DNA of 64,000 bases from Chryseobacterium caseinilyticum (GTDB lineage: Bacteria > Bacteroidota > Bacteroidia > Flavobacteriales > Weeksellaceae). This document shows, piece by piece, positions 17,454-24,674 of the stretch. Below the pieces are notes generated by a model. That model saw only the letters and a list, made by a program, of their open reading frames with translations, was not told where the DNA came from and did not search any database. The translations under genes were made by a program, and so were the position numbers. Position 1 is the stretch's first letter. Every line of letters begins with the position of its first letter. Where the stretch lies: NCBI RefSeq assembly GCF_014837145.1, contig NZ_JACYFS010000007.1, positions 124,001-188,000 on the forward strand. The letters are read 5' to 3'.

Positions 17454-17473
17454 TTTTTAATGACCACTTGAGA

Positions 17474-17521
17474 AAACCTTGTCAGGATTAATGATCAGTA
17501 AAAAAAACCTTGATAAGGTTT
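17474..17521. repeat. AAACCT...AGGTTT hairpin element (degenerate copy)
   Basis: AAACCTTGTCAGGATT and AACCTTGATAAGGTTT form an imperfect stem around an A-rich loop. It is an older-looking member of the family also seen at 43082, 49698 and 56255. Confidence 0.5.
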
Positions 17522-17593
17522 GATGGTGTAGCTGAAAAAGTACCCTATAAAAGATACTGTTTAATTTTTTTTTAATCCAAAACAGAGATTTTA

Positions 17594-17640
17594 CTTCGAC
17601 GAAGCGATGACGAAGCGACGACGAAGGAACGGCGAACCGA
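17594..17640. repeat. GACGAAGC 11-base tandem repeat in a GC-rich island
   Basis: Three tandem 11-base units (GACGAAGCGAT, GACGAAGCGAC, GACGAAGGAAC) follow CTTC and end in GGCGAACC. The island is GC-rich against an AT-rich gap. No gene is credible here; the reading frames across it are low-complexity. Confidence 0.5.
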
Positions 17641-17695
17641 TTCCCGGCCAAAAAACCGTCAGTTTTCACAGCTGTTTAATTTTTTAAATGATCTC

Positions 17696-17746
17696 AGCCT
17701 TAACCTTAATCTTAACCTTAACCTTACTCTTAACCTCAACCTAACA
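17696..17746. repeat. TTAACC-type hexamer tandem repeat
   Basis: About eight degenerate hexamers (TTAACC, TTAATC, TTACTC, TCAACC) run up to the start of the next gene, like a telomere-type microsatellite. Confidence 0.6.
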
Positions 17747-17749
17747 AAA

Positions 17750-19531
17750 ATGTTTTCAACCCTAAAAAAAATAAGTTTAGCATTAGCTGTTTCAGCAGCA
17801 AGTTTAGCTTTTTCCCAGAATTATTCAGCGCATTCTCACAACGATTACGAACAGAAAGTACCGTTCTGGTATGCTTTAGGATCGGGTGCAAAGTCGGTTG
17901 AAGCCGATGTTTATCTTGTAAATAATGAATTGTTTGTTTCGCATGAACAGAAAAATATTCAGAAAGAAAGAACTTTCGGTAATTTGTATTTAAAATCAAT
18001 TGAAAAAGCCCTTGATTTAGGAATTATTAAAGATCAGCCGATTCAGATTTTAATTGATCTGAAAACCGATGCGGAACCGACTTTAGATAAAATCGTTGCT
18101 GAGATTTCAAAATATCCCAAAATTACAGCTCAGAAAAATATCAGCTTTGTGATTTCAGGAAACCAGCCGAAACCTGATAAATTTAATTTATATCCTGATT
18201 TTATCAGATTTGATTATCAGTCGCTGGAAAATCTTACTCCTCAACAATGGGAAAAGGTTGGGCTTTTAAGTTTAAATTTTAAACAATACTCAGTCTGGAA
18301 CGGGAAGGGTGGTTTGACTGAAGATGACCTGCCAAAAGTAAGTGCAGTCATCAAAAAAGCAAAATCATTTGGCAAGCCTTTCAGATTCTGGGCGATTCCG
18401 GATGGGAAAACGTCGTGGGAATTTTTCGCACACCACGGTGTTGATTTTATCAATACAGACCATCCGAAGGAGTGCGCAGAATACTTAAGTAAATTAGAGC
18501 AGCGGACTTTTAAAAATACAGTGTTCAGCGAAGTTTATCAGCCAAAATTTGGTTATGAAAATAAAAAGACTCCGGTAAAAAATGTGATTTTATTAATTGG
18601 TGACGGAAACGGTTTATCCCAGATTTCATCTTCTGTTTTAGCCAATAAAGGTCAGCTGACGTTAACCCAACTGAAAAATATCGGTTTAATTAAAACAACC
18701 GCAACAGATAATTTCACTACAGATTCCGCGGCGGGAGCAACCGCTTTTGCAACAGGGAAGAAGACAAAAAACAGATTTATCGGTGTAGACTCTGATGGCA
18801 AACCGATACCGAATATGACGGAAGTTCTGTCTGGAAAAGGCTTCAGCACAGGAATTATTACCACCGACGAAATTGTTGGTGCCACACCATCTGCCTTTTA
18901 TGCCCATCAGAAAGACCGCGGCATGGAAAAAGAAATTGCGCAGGATTTAACAAAATCGAAACTCACATTTTTTGCAGCAGGTGGAAAATCAAAAGTTTCA
19001 GGTTTAAATCATTTTAAACTGGCAAATAGTGCGGTAGAAGTGGGAGAAAGTAAGGCCGAAAACTTAGCCTACTATCTTTCTGAAAACGGAGTTCCACAGG
19101 TTTTAAAAGGCCGTGGAAATCTACTCGCAGAAACGGTGGAAAATGGTCTGAAGTTCTTAAAAAACAAGAAAAAACCATTTTTTATGATGGTTGAAGCGGC
19201 GCAAATTGACAGTGGCGGTCACAGCAATACGACAGGCACGATTGTGACAGAAGGAATTGACTTCGACAGAGCGATTACGAAAGCGATTCAGTTTGCAGAT
19301 GAAAATCCGGGAACGCTGGTAGTGATTACTGCAGATCACGAAACGGGCGGTTTCAGCATTCCGCATGGCGATATGGAAACAGGTACGGTGGAAGGAGATT
19401 TTACTACTGATGATCATTCTGCCACCTTGATTCCAGTGTTTTCGTATGGTGCTGGTTCTGAAAACTTCATAGGAGTTTATGAAAACAATGAGATTTTTCA
19501 TAAAATTCTCAAGGCTTTGAAACTGCAGTAA
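17750..19531 (+). CDS. PI-PLC-like phosphodiesterase / alkaline phosphatase fusion
   Basis: This 593-residue exported two-domain enzyme has a signal peptide ending at LAFSQ. Residues ~25-260 form a PI-PLC/glycerophosphodiester phosphodiesterase-like TIM barrel with HSHNDYEQ (H28, H30, N31, D32), VEADVYLVNNELFVSHE (E51, D53, H65) and a closing INTDHP. Residues ~280-593 form a complete alkaline phosphatase domain with LLIGDGNGL, TTDSAAGATAFATGKKT (nucleophile about S325), IDSGGHSNT and TADHETGG. The inferred role is stepwise release of phosphate from phosphodiesters: the first domain opens the diester and the second removes the monoester. It follows the single-domain phosphatase on the same strand. 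Confidence 0.9.
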   Translation: MFSTLKKISLALAVSAASLAFSQNYSAHSHNDYEQKVPFWYALGSGAKSVEADVYLVNNELFVSHEQKNIQKERTFGNLYLKSIEKALDLGIIKDQPIQILIDLKTDAEPTLDKIVAEISKYPKITAQKNISFVISGNQPKPDKFNLYPDFIRFDYQSLENLTPQQWEKVGLLSLNFKQYSVWNGKGGLTEDDLPKVSAVIKKAKSFGKPFRFWAIPDGKTSWEFFAHHGVDFINTDHPKECAEYLSKLEQRTFKNTVFSEVYQPKFGYENKKTPVKNVILLIGDGNGLSQISSSVLANKGQLTLTQLKNIGLIKTTATDNFTTDSAAGATAFATGKKTKNRFIGVDSDGKPIPNMTEVLSGKGFSTGIITTDEIVGATPSAFYAHQKDRGMEKEIAQDLTKSKLTFFAAGGKSKVSGLNHFKLANSAVEVGESKAENLAYYLSENGVPQVLKGRGNLLAETVENGLKFLKNKKKPFFMMVEAAQIDSGGHSNTTGTIVTEGIDFDRAITKAIQFADENPGTLVVITADHETGGFSIPHGDMETGTVEGDFTTDDHSATLIPVFSYGAGSENFIGVYENNEIFHKILKALKLQ

Positions 19532-19535
19532 ATTA

Positions 19536-19594
19536 CTCACGCAGATCTTGAGCCGATTATGAAAATTGCTCAATCCGCTCAATCTGCGTGAGAT
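19536..19594. repeat. Imperfect palindrome CTCACGCAGAT...ATCTGCGTGAG
   Basis: Arms of about 16 bases (CTCACGCAGATCTTGAGC against GCTCAATCTGCGTGAG) enclose a ~25-base loop and fill most of the gap between the fusion gene and the metallophosphoesterase gene. It shares the CGCAGATT core with the larger palindromes of the pectin locus. Confidence 0.55.
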
Positions 19595-19624
19595 TTCTTT
19601 TCATTAAATTAAATAAATACCGGT

Positions 19625-21430
19625 TTGAAAATATTTTTGAAATTTCTGTTTTCTATCTTATTTCTAGGTCATTTTGTGATTTCGGCCCAACAAAAACCTG
19701 TGCAGATTGCTTTTCTGGCTGATGTTCATTTTCAGGATCTGTACGGTGAATTTTCGGATTCAGATTTTAAAGGAATTGAAAATCCGGGAACGGGAAAGAA
19801 AACCATTCTGAGAACGATGGATTCTCAGCTGCATTCGACAAGAATTTTTAATGAAAATTATTTCGCTTTTCTTGCGGCTTTAGATGATATTGCAAAAAGA
19901 AATATTAAAATTGTCGCACTTCCCGGAGATTTTACAGATGACGGACAGGCCTACAATTTACGGGGTTTAAAGAAAATTTTAGACGGATATCAGAAGAAAT
20001 ATGGGATGAGGTTTTTCATTACCACCGGAAATCACGATCCGGTTGGTCCGTTTTTGAAACAGGGTGGGAAATCTGATTTTATGGATGAAAATGGAGGTGA
20101 ACTATCAATTGTAAGTGATGAAAATTTAATTAGAAAAAAAGATTCAAAATCCATCTTTACCAGAGACATTGCGATGTCTGGATATCTGGAAATTTTGAAC
20201 AGCATGAATGATTTCGGATTTGCACCTTCTGGAAAAGATATTTTTTGGCAAACGCCTTTCAGTAAAGATTCTTATCAACAGTTTCAGTTTAAAAATGCTT
20301 TAAAAGATTCAGAATATGAAAACAGAATGTATGAGGTGAGTTCCGGTTTTTCTGTACCTGATCTTTCTTATATGGTCGAACCCACTGATGGAATTTGGCT
20401 GATGGCTATTGATGGAAATACTTATATTCCAAAAAATATTGATGGCAATCCTGATGATGAAAATAATTACAGCGGAGCATCCATTGGCTACAACAACGTT
20501 TTAAGCAATAAAAAACATTTGTTTTTATGGGTTGAAAAAGTGGTAACTGAAGCGAAAAGGCTCAACAAAACATTGATTGCTTTTACCCATTATCCGATTC
20601 TGGATTTTAATGATGATGCCAATTCTGAAATAAAGCAACTTTTAGGAAATGACAAGTGGCAAATGGATCGGGTTCCGAATGATGAGGTTGCAGAATTGTT
20701 TGCAAAAGCGGGTTTGAAGCTACATTTTGCAGGTCATATGCACATTAACGACACCGGAGTTAAAAAGTTTAAAAACGGGAAAATGCTCGTCAATATTCAG
20801 GTGTCTTCTCTGGCGGCGTATATTCCGGGATATAAAATTCTGACAGTGAAATCTGAGGATGAATTTGAAGTGGAAATGGTATGTATTAAAAATGTTCCGC
20901 GATTTAATGAATTATTCTCGTTGTATGAGAGAGAATTCAAAAATTTAAAAACTCAAAACTCAAGCGATATCTGGAATCATGATATTTTAAAAACAAAAAA
21001 TTACAGGGATTTCACATTATTTCATCTGAAGGAATTGGTGCGGTTGCGTTTCGTGCCGTCCGATTGGCCCAAAGATTTCATTGAAAAAGCTTCAAAGCTT
21101 TCGGGAAAAGATTTATTAAAATTAAGTCTAGGAAACTCTAAAGACTTAAGTAAATTCAACACAAAAAGTTTTGAGACATGGAGGTTTGATGATGCACTTT
21201 TAAATTTGTATCAATTTCAGTCTGCAGACGAACTGGCAAAAAAAGATATTCCGAAAAAAAGACTGTCTCAGTACAGAATTTTGGAAGAGAATTTTACAAT
21301 GCTGGAAACGGATGATGAATTTTTGACTCAGCTTAAATTATTTTTTGCCATTTTAGAAAAGCTATCTACGGGAGATGATGCTGATCATCTTAAGATTGAT
21401 TTTAAGAGAGGAGAATTATTAAAATTATAG
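19625..21430 (+). CDS. Secreted calcineurin-like metallophosphoesterase
   Basis: This 601-residue protein has a signal peptide ending VISAQ. The TTG at 19625 is the only start that includes it. The dimetal core is complete: LADVHF (D33, H35), LPGDFTDDG (about 98-106), TTGNHDP (about 137-143), FTHYP (about 321-325) and AGHMHIND (about 369-376). The C-terminal ~200 residues are lysine-rich and match no domain I recognise. Substrates of this group include phosphomonoesters and diesters. Its position behind two alkaline phosphatase genes supports a role in phosphate release in the periplasm. An inverted repeat separates it from the gene upstream. Confidence 0.9.
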   Translation: MKIFLKFLFSILFLGHFVISAQQKPVQIAFLADVHFQDLYGEFSDSDFKGIENPGTGKKTILRTMDSQLHSTRIFNENYFAFLAALDDIAKRNIKIVALPGDFTDDGQAYNLRGLKKILDGYQKKYGMRFFITTGNHDPVGPFLKQGGKSDFMDENGGELSIVSDENLIRKKDSKSIFTRDIAMSGYLEILNSMNDFGFAPSGKDIFWQTPFSKDSYQQFQFKNALKDSEYENRMYEVSSGFSVPDLSYMVEPTDGIWLMAIDGNTYIPKNIDGNPDDENNYSGASIGYNNVLSNKKHLFLWVEKVVTEAKRLNKTLIAFTHYPILDFNDDANSEIKQLLGNDKWQMDRVPNDEVAELFAKAGLKLHFAGHMHINDTGVKKFKNGKMLVNIQVSSLAAYIPGYKILTVKSEDEFEVEMVCIKNVPRFNELFSLYEREFKNLKTQNSSDIWNHDILKTKNYRDFTLFHLKELVRLRFVPSDWPKDFIEKASKLSGKDLLKLSLGNSKDLSKFNTKSFETWRFDDALLNLYQFQSADELAKKDIPKKRLSQYRILEENFTMLETDDEFLTQLKLFFAILEKLSTGDDADHLKIDFKRGELLKL

Positions 21431-21433
21431 CTT

Positions 21434-21985
21434 TTACTTCTTAAATTTAATAGTTCGAATAGCTTTTAACAGATCTTTCTGATTCGCTGAGCTCAGATTT
21501 TCCGCATATAAATTAAATTTGATTTTGCCGAGCGAAGAAGACCCTAAACTGTCAATGTAAATACCTGTCATACCTTTGCCTTGTTTTTTTGGACTTACAA
21601 TCTTTGCTTTGTAGCCGGAAATTATTTCATATCTGCTGGTGTTAAGTTTATAATCATCCACATTTATTTTAGAGAGGTCGTTCACGATAATCATTTTAGT
21701 GGTATCAATATCCGGAATTTTTTGTAGGATGATCTCTAAAAATGATTTCTCATAGATTACAGAATTTTCATCCAGTGAATTTGAATAAGGGCCATGATCA
21801 AAGAAAACCGTATCATTCTTTTCTGTTACAATAGCGCCAACATCACTGTCAGTTCCTTTTAAGTTAATTTTATTCCAATTAACAGGAACTGTTATATCAA
21901 AGCTGCTGAAACTTATAGATTTAGTATTTGTTTTAGAACACCCAAATGCAATGAAGAATAGTGGAAAGAATAAATTTACTTTCAT
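21434..21985 (-). CDS. Hypothetical lipoprotein
   Basis: This 183-residue protein has a lipoprotein signal peptide (LFFIAFGC, C16). The rest is a mixed alpha/beta domain with the strand FDITVPVNWNKINL near the start and a tail ending in LLKAIRTIKFKK, a layout seen in PsbP-like or DUF1795-type envelope proteins (low confidence). Its stop is 3 bases from the convergent metallophosphoesterase stop. The next gene upstream on the same strand (GLPGLI) ends 18 bases before its start, so the two probably form an operon. Confidence 0.78.
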   Translation of the reverse strand: MKVNLFFPLFFIAFGCSKTNTKSISFSSFDITVPVNWNKINLKGTDSDVGAIVTEKNDTVFFDHGPYSNSLDENSVIYEKSFLEIILQKIPDIDTTKMIIVNDLSKINVDDYKLNTSRYEIISGYKAKIVSPKKQGKGMTGIYIDSLGSSSLGKIKFNLYAENLSSANQKDLLKAIRTIKFKK

Positions 21986-22003
21986 TCACGCAAAATAAAA
22001 TGA

Positions 22004-22843
22004 TTATCGTTTCTTTGATTTGCCGTTATTCTTCAAAACATCAATCTCAATAATGTTGTTGTCTTTGCTTATTTTTTCGAGCATTGTTTTCCTGATTTCA
22101 CGGATAATCTGTTCGCCCGTTCTGAAATTTCCCTGGGCATCTGTTTGGTCAGGAATTCTCCCGATAAGATGGGATGTGGGTTCTGCTCTGTTTTGAAGGT
22201 AGTTTTTTATATAAGTTTCATAATCCAGTCTTTTAGGATTAGATTCATCCTTTCGGTAAGGATATTCGAAAGGACTTTGCACGTTTTTAATGCCCTTCAG
22301 AATAAATTTATGGCTTAAAGTTTTATCCTCAATTTTTAGAATTAATCCAGGTAAACCTTTGAATTTGTAAGGACCGTCCTGAATCGGAATATCTTTGGCA
22401 AACCATGCATTCCATATTCTTCCACCAAAATTTGTAGTTGCCTTCTGAACTTTATAGTTTAGAATTTCATCAAATTCATTCACTAAATTCCATTTTAAAT
22501 TGATATTTTGTTCGATGCTGAAATTAGCATCGCCAACTTTAGTTTCAAAAGAAACTGTATTGTTTTTTAAATCTTTGATTACCATTTCACCAATTCTGTA
22601 TTGAAGCGGCATTACCATCATATTTTTTTTACTCTCTTCATTTATTGTGGAATCCGAGATCAATTTATCTAAACTGTAATAATATGATTTCTCATTTCCT
22701 ACGTTCAAAATCATGATTTCTCTGCTGACCTCTTTCTGATTGGTAGAATCTGAGATGAACCGATATTCGTAAGTAAATTCTTTATTTTGAGCCGACACAA
22801 ACGTAATGTATAGTAAGGCAACAAAGTTCAGGTATAGTTTCAT
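22004..22843 (-). CDS. GLPGLI family protein
   Basis: This 279-residue secreted protein is named for its motif, seen here as YKFKGLPGLILKIED. It has a signal peptide ending VSAQ, then a beta-rich N-terminal half (FTYEYRFISDSTN), and an AWFAKDIPIQDGPYKFKGLPGL core. GLPGLI proteins are abundant in Flavobacteriia, especially Chryseobacterium, and have no known function. They are often linked to outer-membrane or peptide-related genes. The gene lies between two other small secreted proteins on the same strand. Confidence 0.92.
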   Translation of the reverse strand: MKLYLNFVALLYITFVSAQNKEFTYEYRFISDSTNQKEVSREIMILNVGNEKSYYYSLDKLISDSTINEESKKNMMVMPLQYRIGEMVIKDLKNNTVSFETKVGDANFSIEQNINLKWNLVNEFDEILNYKVQKATTNFGGRIWNAWFAKDIPIQDGPYKFKGLPGLILKIEDKTLSHKFILKGIKNVQSPFEYPYRKDESNPKRLDYETYIKNYLQNRAEPTSHLIGRIPDQTDAQGNFRTGEQIIREIRKTMLEKISKDNNIIEIDVLKNNGKSKKR

Positions 22844-22873
22844 TAATTTAGTATAATTTAAATGAAGGAAAGA

Positions 22874-23191
22874 TTAAGCAAGTTGACCTTTATCAGATTC
22901 GGTTTCACAAATAAGACAAAAAAGATCCTCCCTTAAAACACGGTTAAGTCTGTAATCGAGAATTGCTCTGATTTCAAGATCAAAATCATGTTCGGCAACA
23001 GATTTCATTGGATCTGATTTTTTTTCAGGTAAAATCATTTTGCTTTTAATATTGTTTGATTCAGTTTTTGCAGTGTCTCTCTGCGAAGCCGTTGCAGCAG
23101 AATCTTGTTTAAGCTGGTTTTCCAATGGCTGGTTTTGTGCAAATATAAAGTGGCAGCTAACCAGAAATATAATTTGTAAAAATTGTTTCAT
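22874..23191 (-). CDS. Hypothetical small secreted protein
   Basis: This 105-residue protein has a clear signal peptide (MKQFLQIIFLVSCHFIFAQ), then a low-complexity Q/K/S-rich linker. A short charged helix, EHDFDLEIRAILDYRLNRVLREDLF, follows. The C-terminus carries two cysteines. It is not recognised. It lies 30 bases upstream of the GLPGLI gene and is likely in the same transcript. Coding potential rests on the signal peptide and the gene spacing. Confidence 0.6.
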   Translation of the reverse strand: MKQFLQIIFLVSCHFIFAQNQPLENQLKQDSAATASQRDTAKTESNNIKSKMILPEKKSDPMKSVAEHDFDLEIRAILDYRLNRVLREDLFCLICETESDKGQLA

Positions 23192-23278
23192 CGATGACTA
23201 TTTGTGAAACTAAGGTAAGAAAAATCTGGACTGATTTTCTCCTGTTTGTGATTTTTATGAAAAATAATTTATGATTAA

Positions 23279-23453
23279 GAGCCTGTTTAAATTTCATCAG
23301 AATTAATTTGCCCCGACTCGTCTTTCGACAAGCTCAGGATGACATAGGAGTTAATTTTGATGAAATTTTCAAGGCATTTTTCTACCCTTTAGGGTTGGGA
23401 AAAAGAAAAATGACTTGAAAATTTGTTTTTTAATCATTTTTAAACAGGCTCTG
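23279..23453. repeat. MITE-like element with nested inverted repeats
   Basis: Terminal inverted repeats AGAGCCTGTTTAAA and TTTAAACAGGCTCT enclose two internal hairpins. One pairs 23290-23309 with 23352-23371, with about 17 of 18 bases matching. The other pairs TTTCAAGGCATTTTTCT with its near complement around 23400-23425. The loop of the first contains TTCGACAAGCTCAGGATGACA, which recurs with one change at 51209. It has no coding capacity. No clear target-site duplication was seen. Confidence 0.65.
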
Positions 23454-23458
23454 AGAAT

Positions 23459-23884
23459 TTACAATTTTTTAAATCGATACGGAATCTTCACAATATCAAT
23501 CACTTTCTGTCCCTGATTATTTTTTCCCGCAATCCATTTTATATTTTCTGTTGATTTTCCCGCAGCAGCTTTTACTTCTTTATTAAAAATTTCATTTTTT
23601 CCGTAGGTAGAAATATTAAGAACGTTACCATCTTGGTCTATCTTTAAAATGATTTCAGTACTTAAATTACTACCTGCAATTTTCAAATTACTTTTGTTGA
23701 TATTCTGGTCAATCTTCTTCAAAAATACCTTGTTACTACTTGGGAATTGTGCAGGAAAACTAACCCTCGGTGGTGGCGGAACAGATTGATCCTGCGGTTG
23801 GGAAGATTGGTAGCGGTCTGAGATTTTTTGTGAAAAACAGATGGAGAATATTGAGAGGGCTAAAAGTGATAATGCTTTTTTCAT
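23459..23884 (-). CDS. Secreted protein with TonB C-terminal-like domain
   Basis: This 141-residue protein has a signal peptide ending ICFSQ and a proline-rich linker (PPPPRVSFPAQFP). A C-terminal ~85-residue domain shows the TonB-C pattern IDQDGNVLNISTYGKN, EVKAAAGKS..IKWIAGKNNQGQKV and a final strand with PYRFKK. It lacks the N-terminal membrane anchor of true TonB, so it probably acts in the periplasm rather than transducing energy. Its start lies 6 bases past the stop of the TPR lipoprotein gene, so the two are in one unit. Confidence 0.75.
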   Translation of the reverse strand: MKKALSLLALSIFSICFSQKISDRYQSSQPQDQSVPPPPRVSFPAQFPSSNKVFLKKIDQNINKSNLKIAGSNLSTEIILKIDQDGNVLNISTYGKNEIFNKEVKAAAGKSTENIKWIAGKNNQGQKVIDIVKIPYRFKKL

Positions 23885-23890
23885 TTTTGA

Positions 23891-24606
23891 TTATTTACAA
23901 AATTCTGCAATGCTGGTTTGCGTTGTAATTCCTAATTTTTCTGCCATTTTAAAGTCTTTACAAGCCTCATCATTCAAATTCAGTTGGTGCTCAAAAGTTG
24001 CTTTATAAAAATATGCCATTCCATACTTTGGATTGATTTCAATAGACTTTTTTAGCGAAGATATTGCATCCAATGGCTTATTTAAATAAGATTGACAAAT
24101 TGCTTTTGAATAATATGTTGTGGAATTTTTTTTATCATAAATTAATGCCTTATCGAAGTATATTAGTGCCGATTCGAAATCTGCTTTCTGAGATTTTATA
24201 TTCCCTAGGTATAAATAGCCCATTGAGAAATTGGGCATTAATTCTGTGACTTCTCTAAAATCCTTTTCGGAATTGTCGTAGTCTCCAACAACGTAATAGA
24301 TAGAACCTCGACCAAAGAGTGCTAATTTGAATTTTGAATCTATTTCAATTGCTTTTGTGTAGTTTTCAATTGCCTTTTCATATTTTCCTTCGACACTGTA
24401 AGTATAACCAAGTCCATAAAATGCATTTGCGTTTTTTGAATCAGCTTTTATCGATTTTTCAAATTCCTTCTTAGCATTTTCAAAATCAGACGCTAAGACG
24501 TAATTATTAGCTCTAATAAAAGAATCATCGCAAGGTTGCTGTGTTTTTTGAGTACAGCTGATAATCGAAAAAAAATAATAATAAGAATTTTATAAGTTTT
24601 TGTCAT
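23891..24606 (-). pseudogene. TPR-repeat lipoprotein, frameshifted in a T8 tract
   Basis: The whole region reads as a ~238-residue TPR lipoprotein if one base is added to a homopolymer. ATG at 24606 gives MTKTYKILIIIFF, then the minus-strand run of eight T residues (24568-24575) breaks the frame. Adding one T continues into SIISCTQKTQQPC, a perfect lipobox, and about five TPR units (FENAKKEFEKSIKADSKNANAFYGLGYTY and so on) to the stop at 23891. Without the shift the only in-frame ATG is at 24238, which would start in mid-TPR and give 115 residues with no export signal. The break may be phase variation, a recent mutation or a sequencing error. Homologues act as envelope scaffolds; the partner is unknown. 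Confidence 0.8.
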
Positions 24607-24674
24607 TTTAGTTATATTTTAAATTATTGGAAGCAGGACAATTCTATTTTTAAATTATAATGTGAGCAAATCTA

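Noticed and set aside
17457..17669. 70-codon minus-strand reading frame over the GACGAAGC repeat
   Set aside because: Low-complexity translation produced by the tandem repeat, no start signal or family; more likely noncoding.
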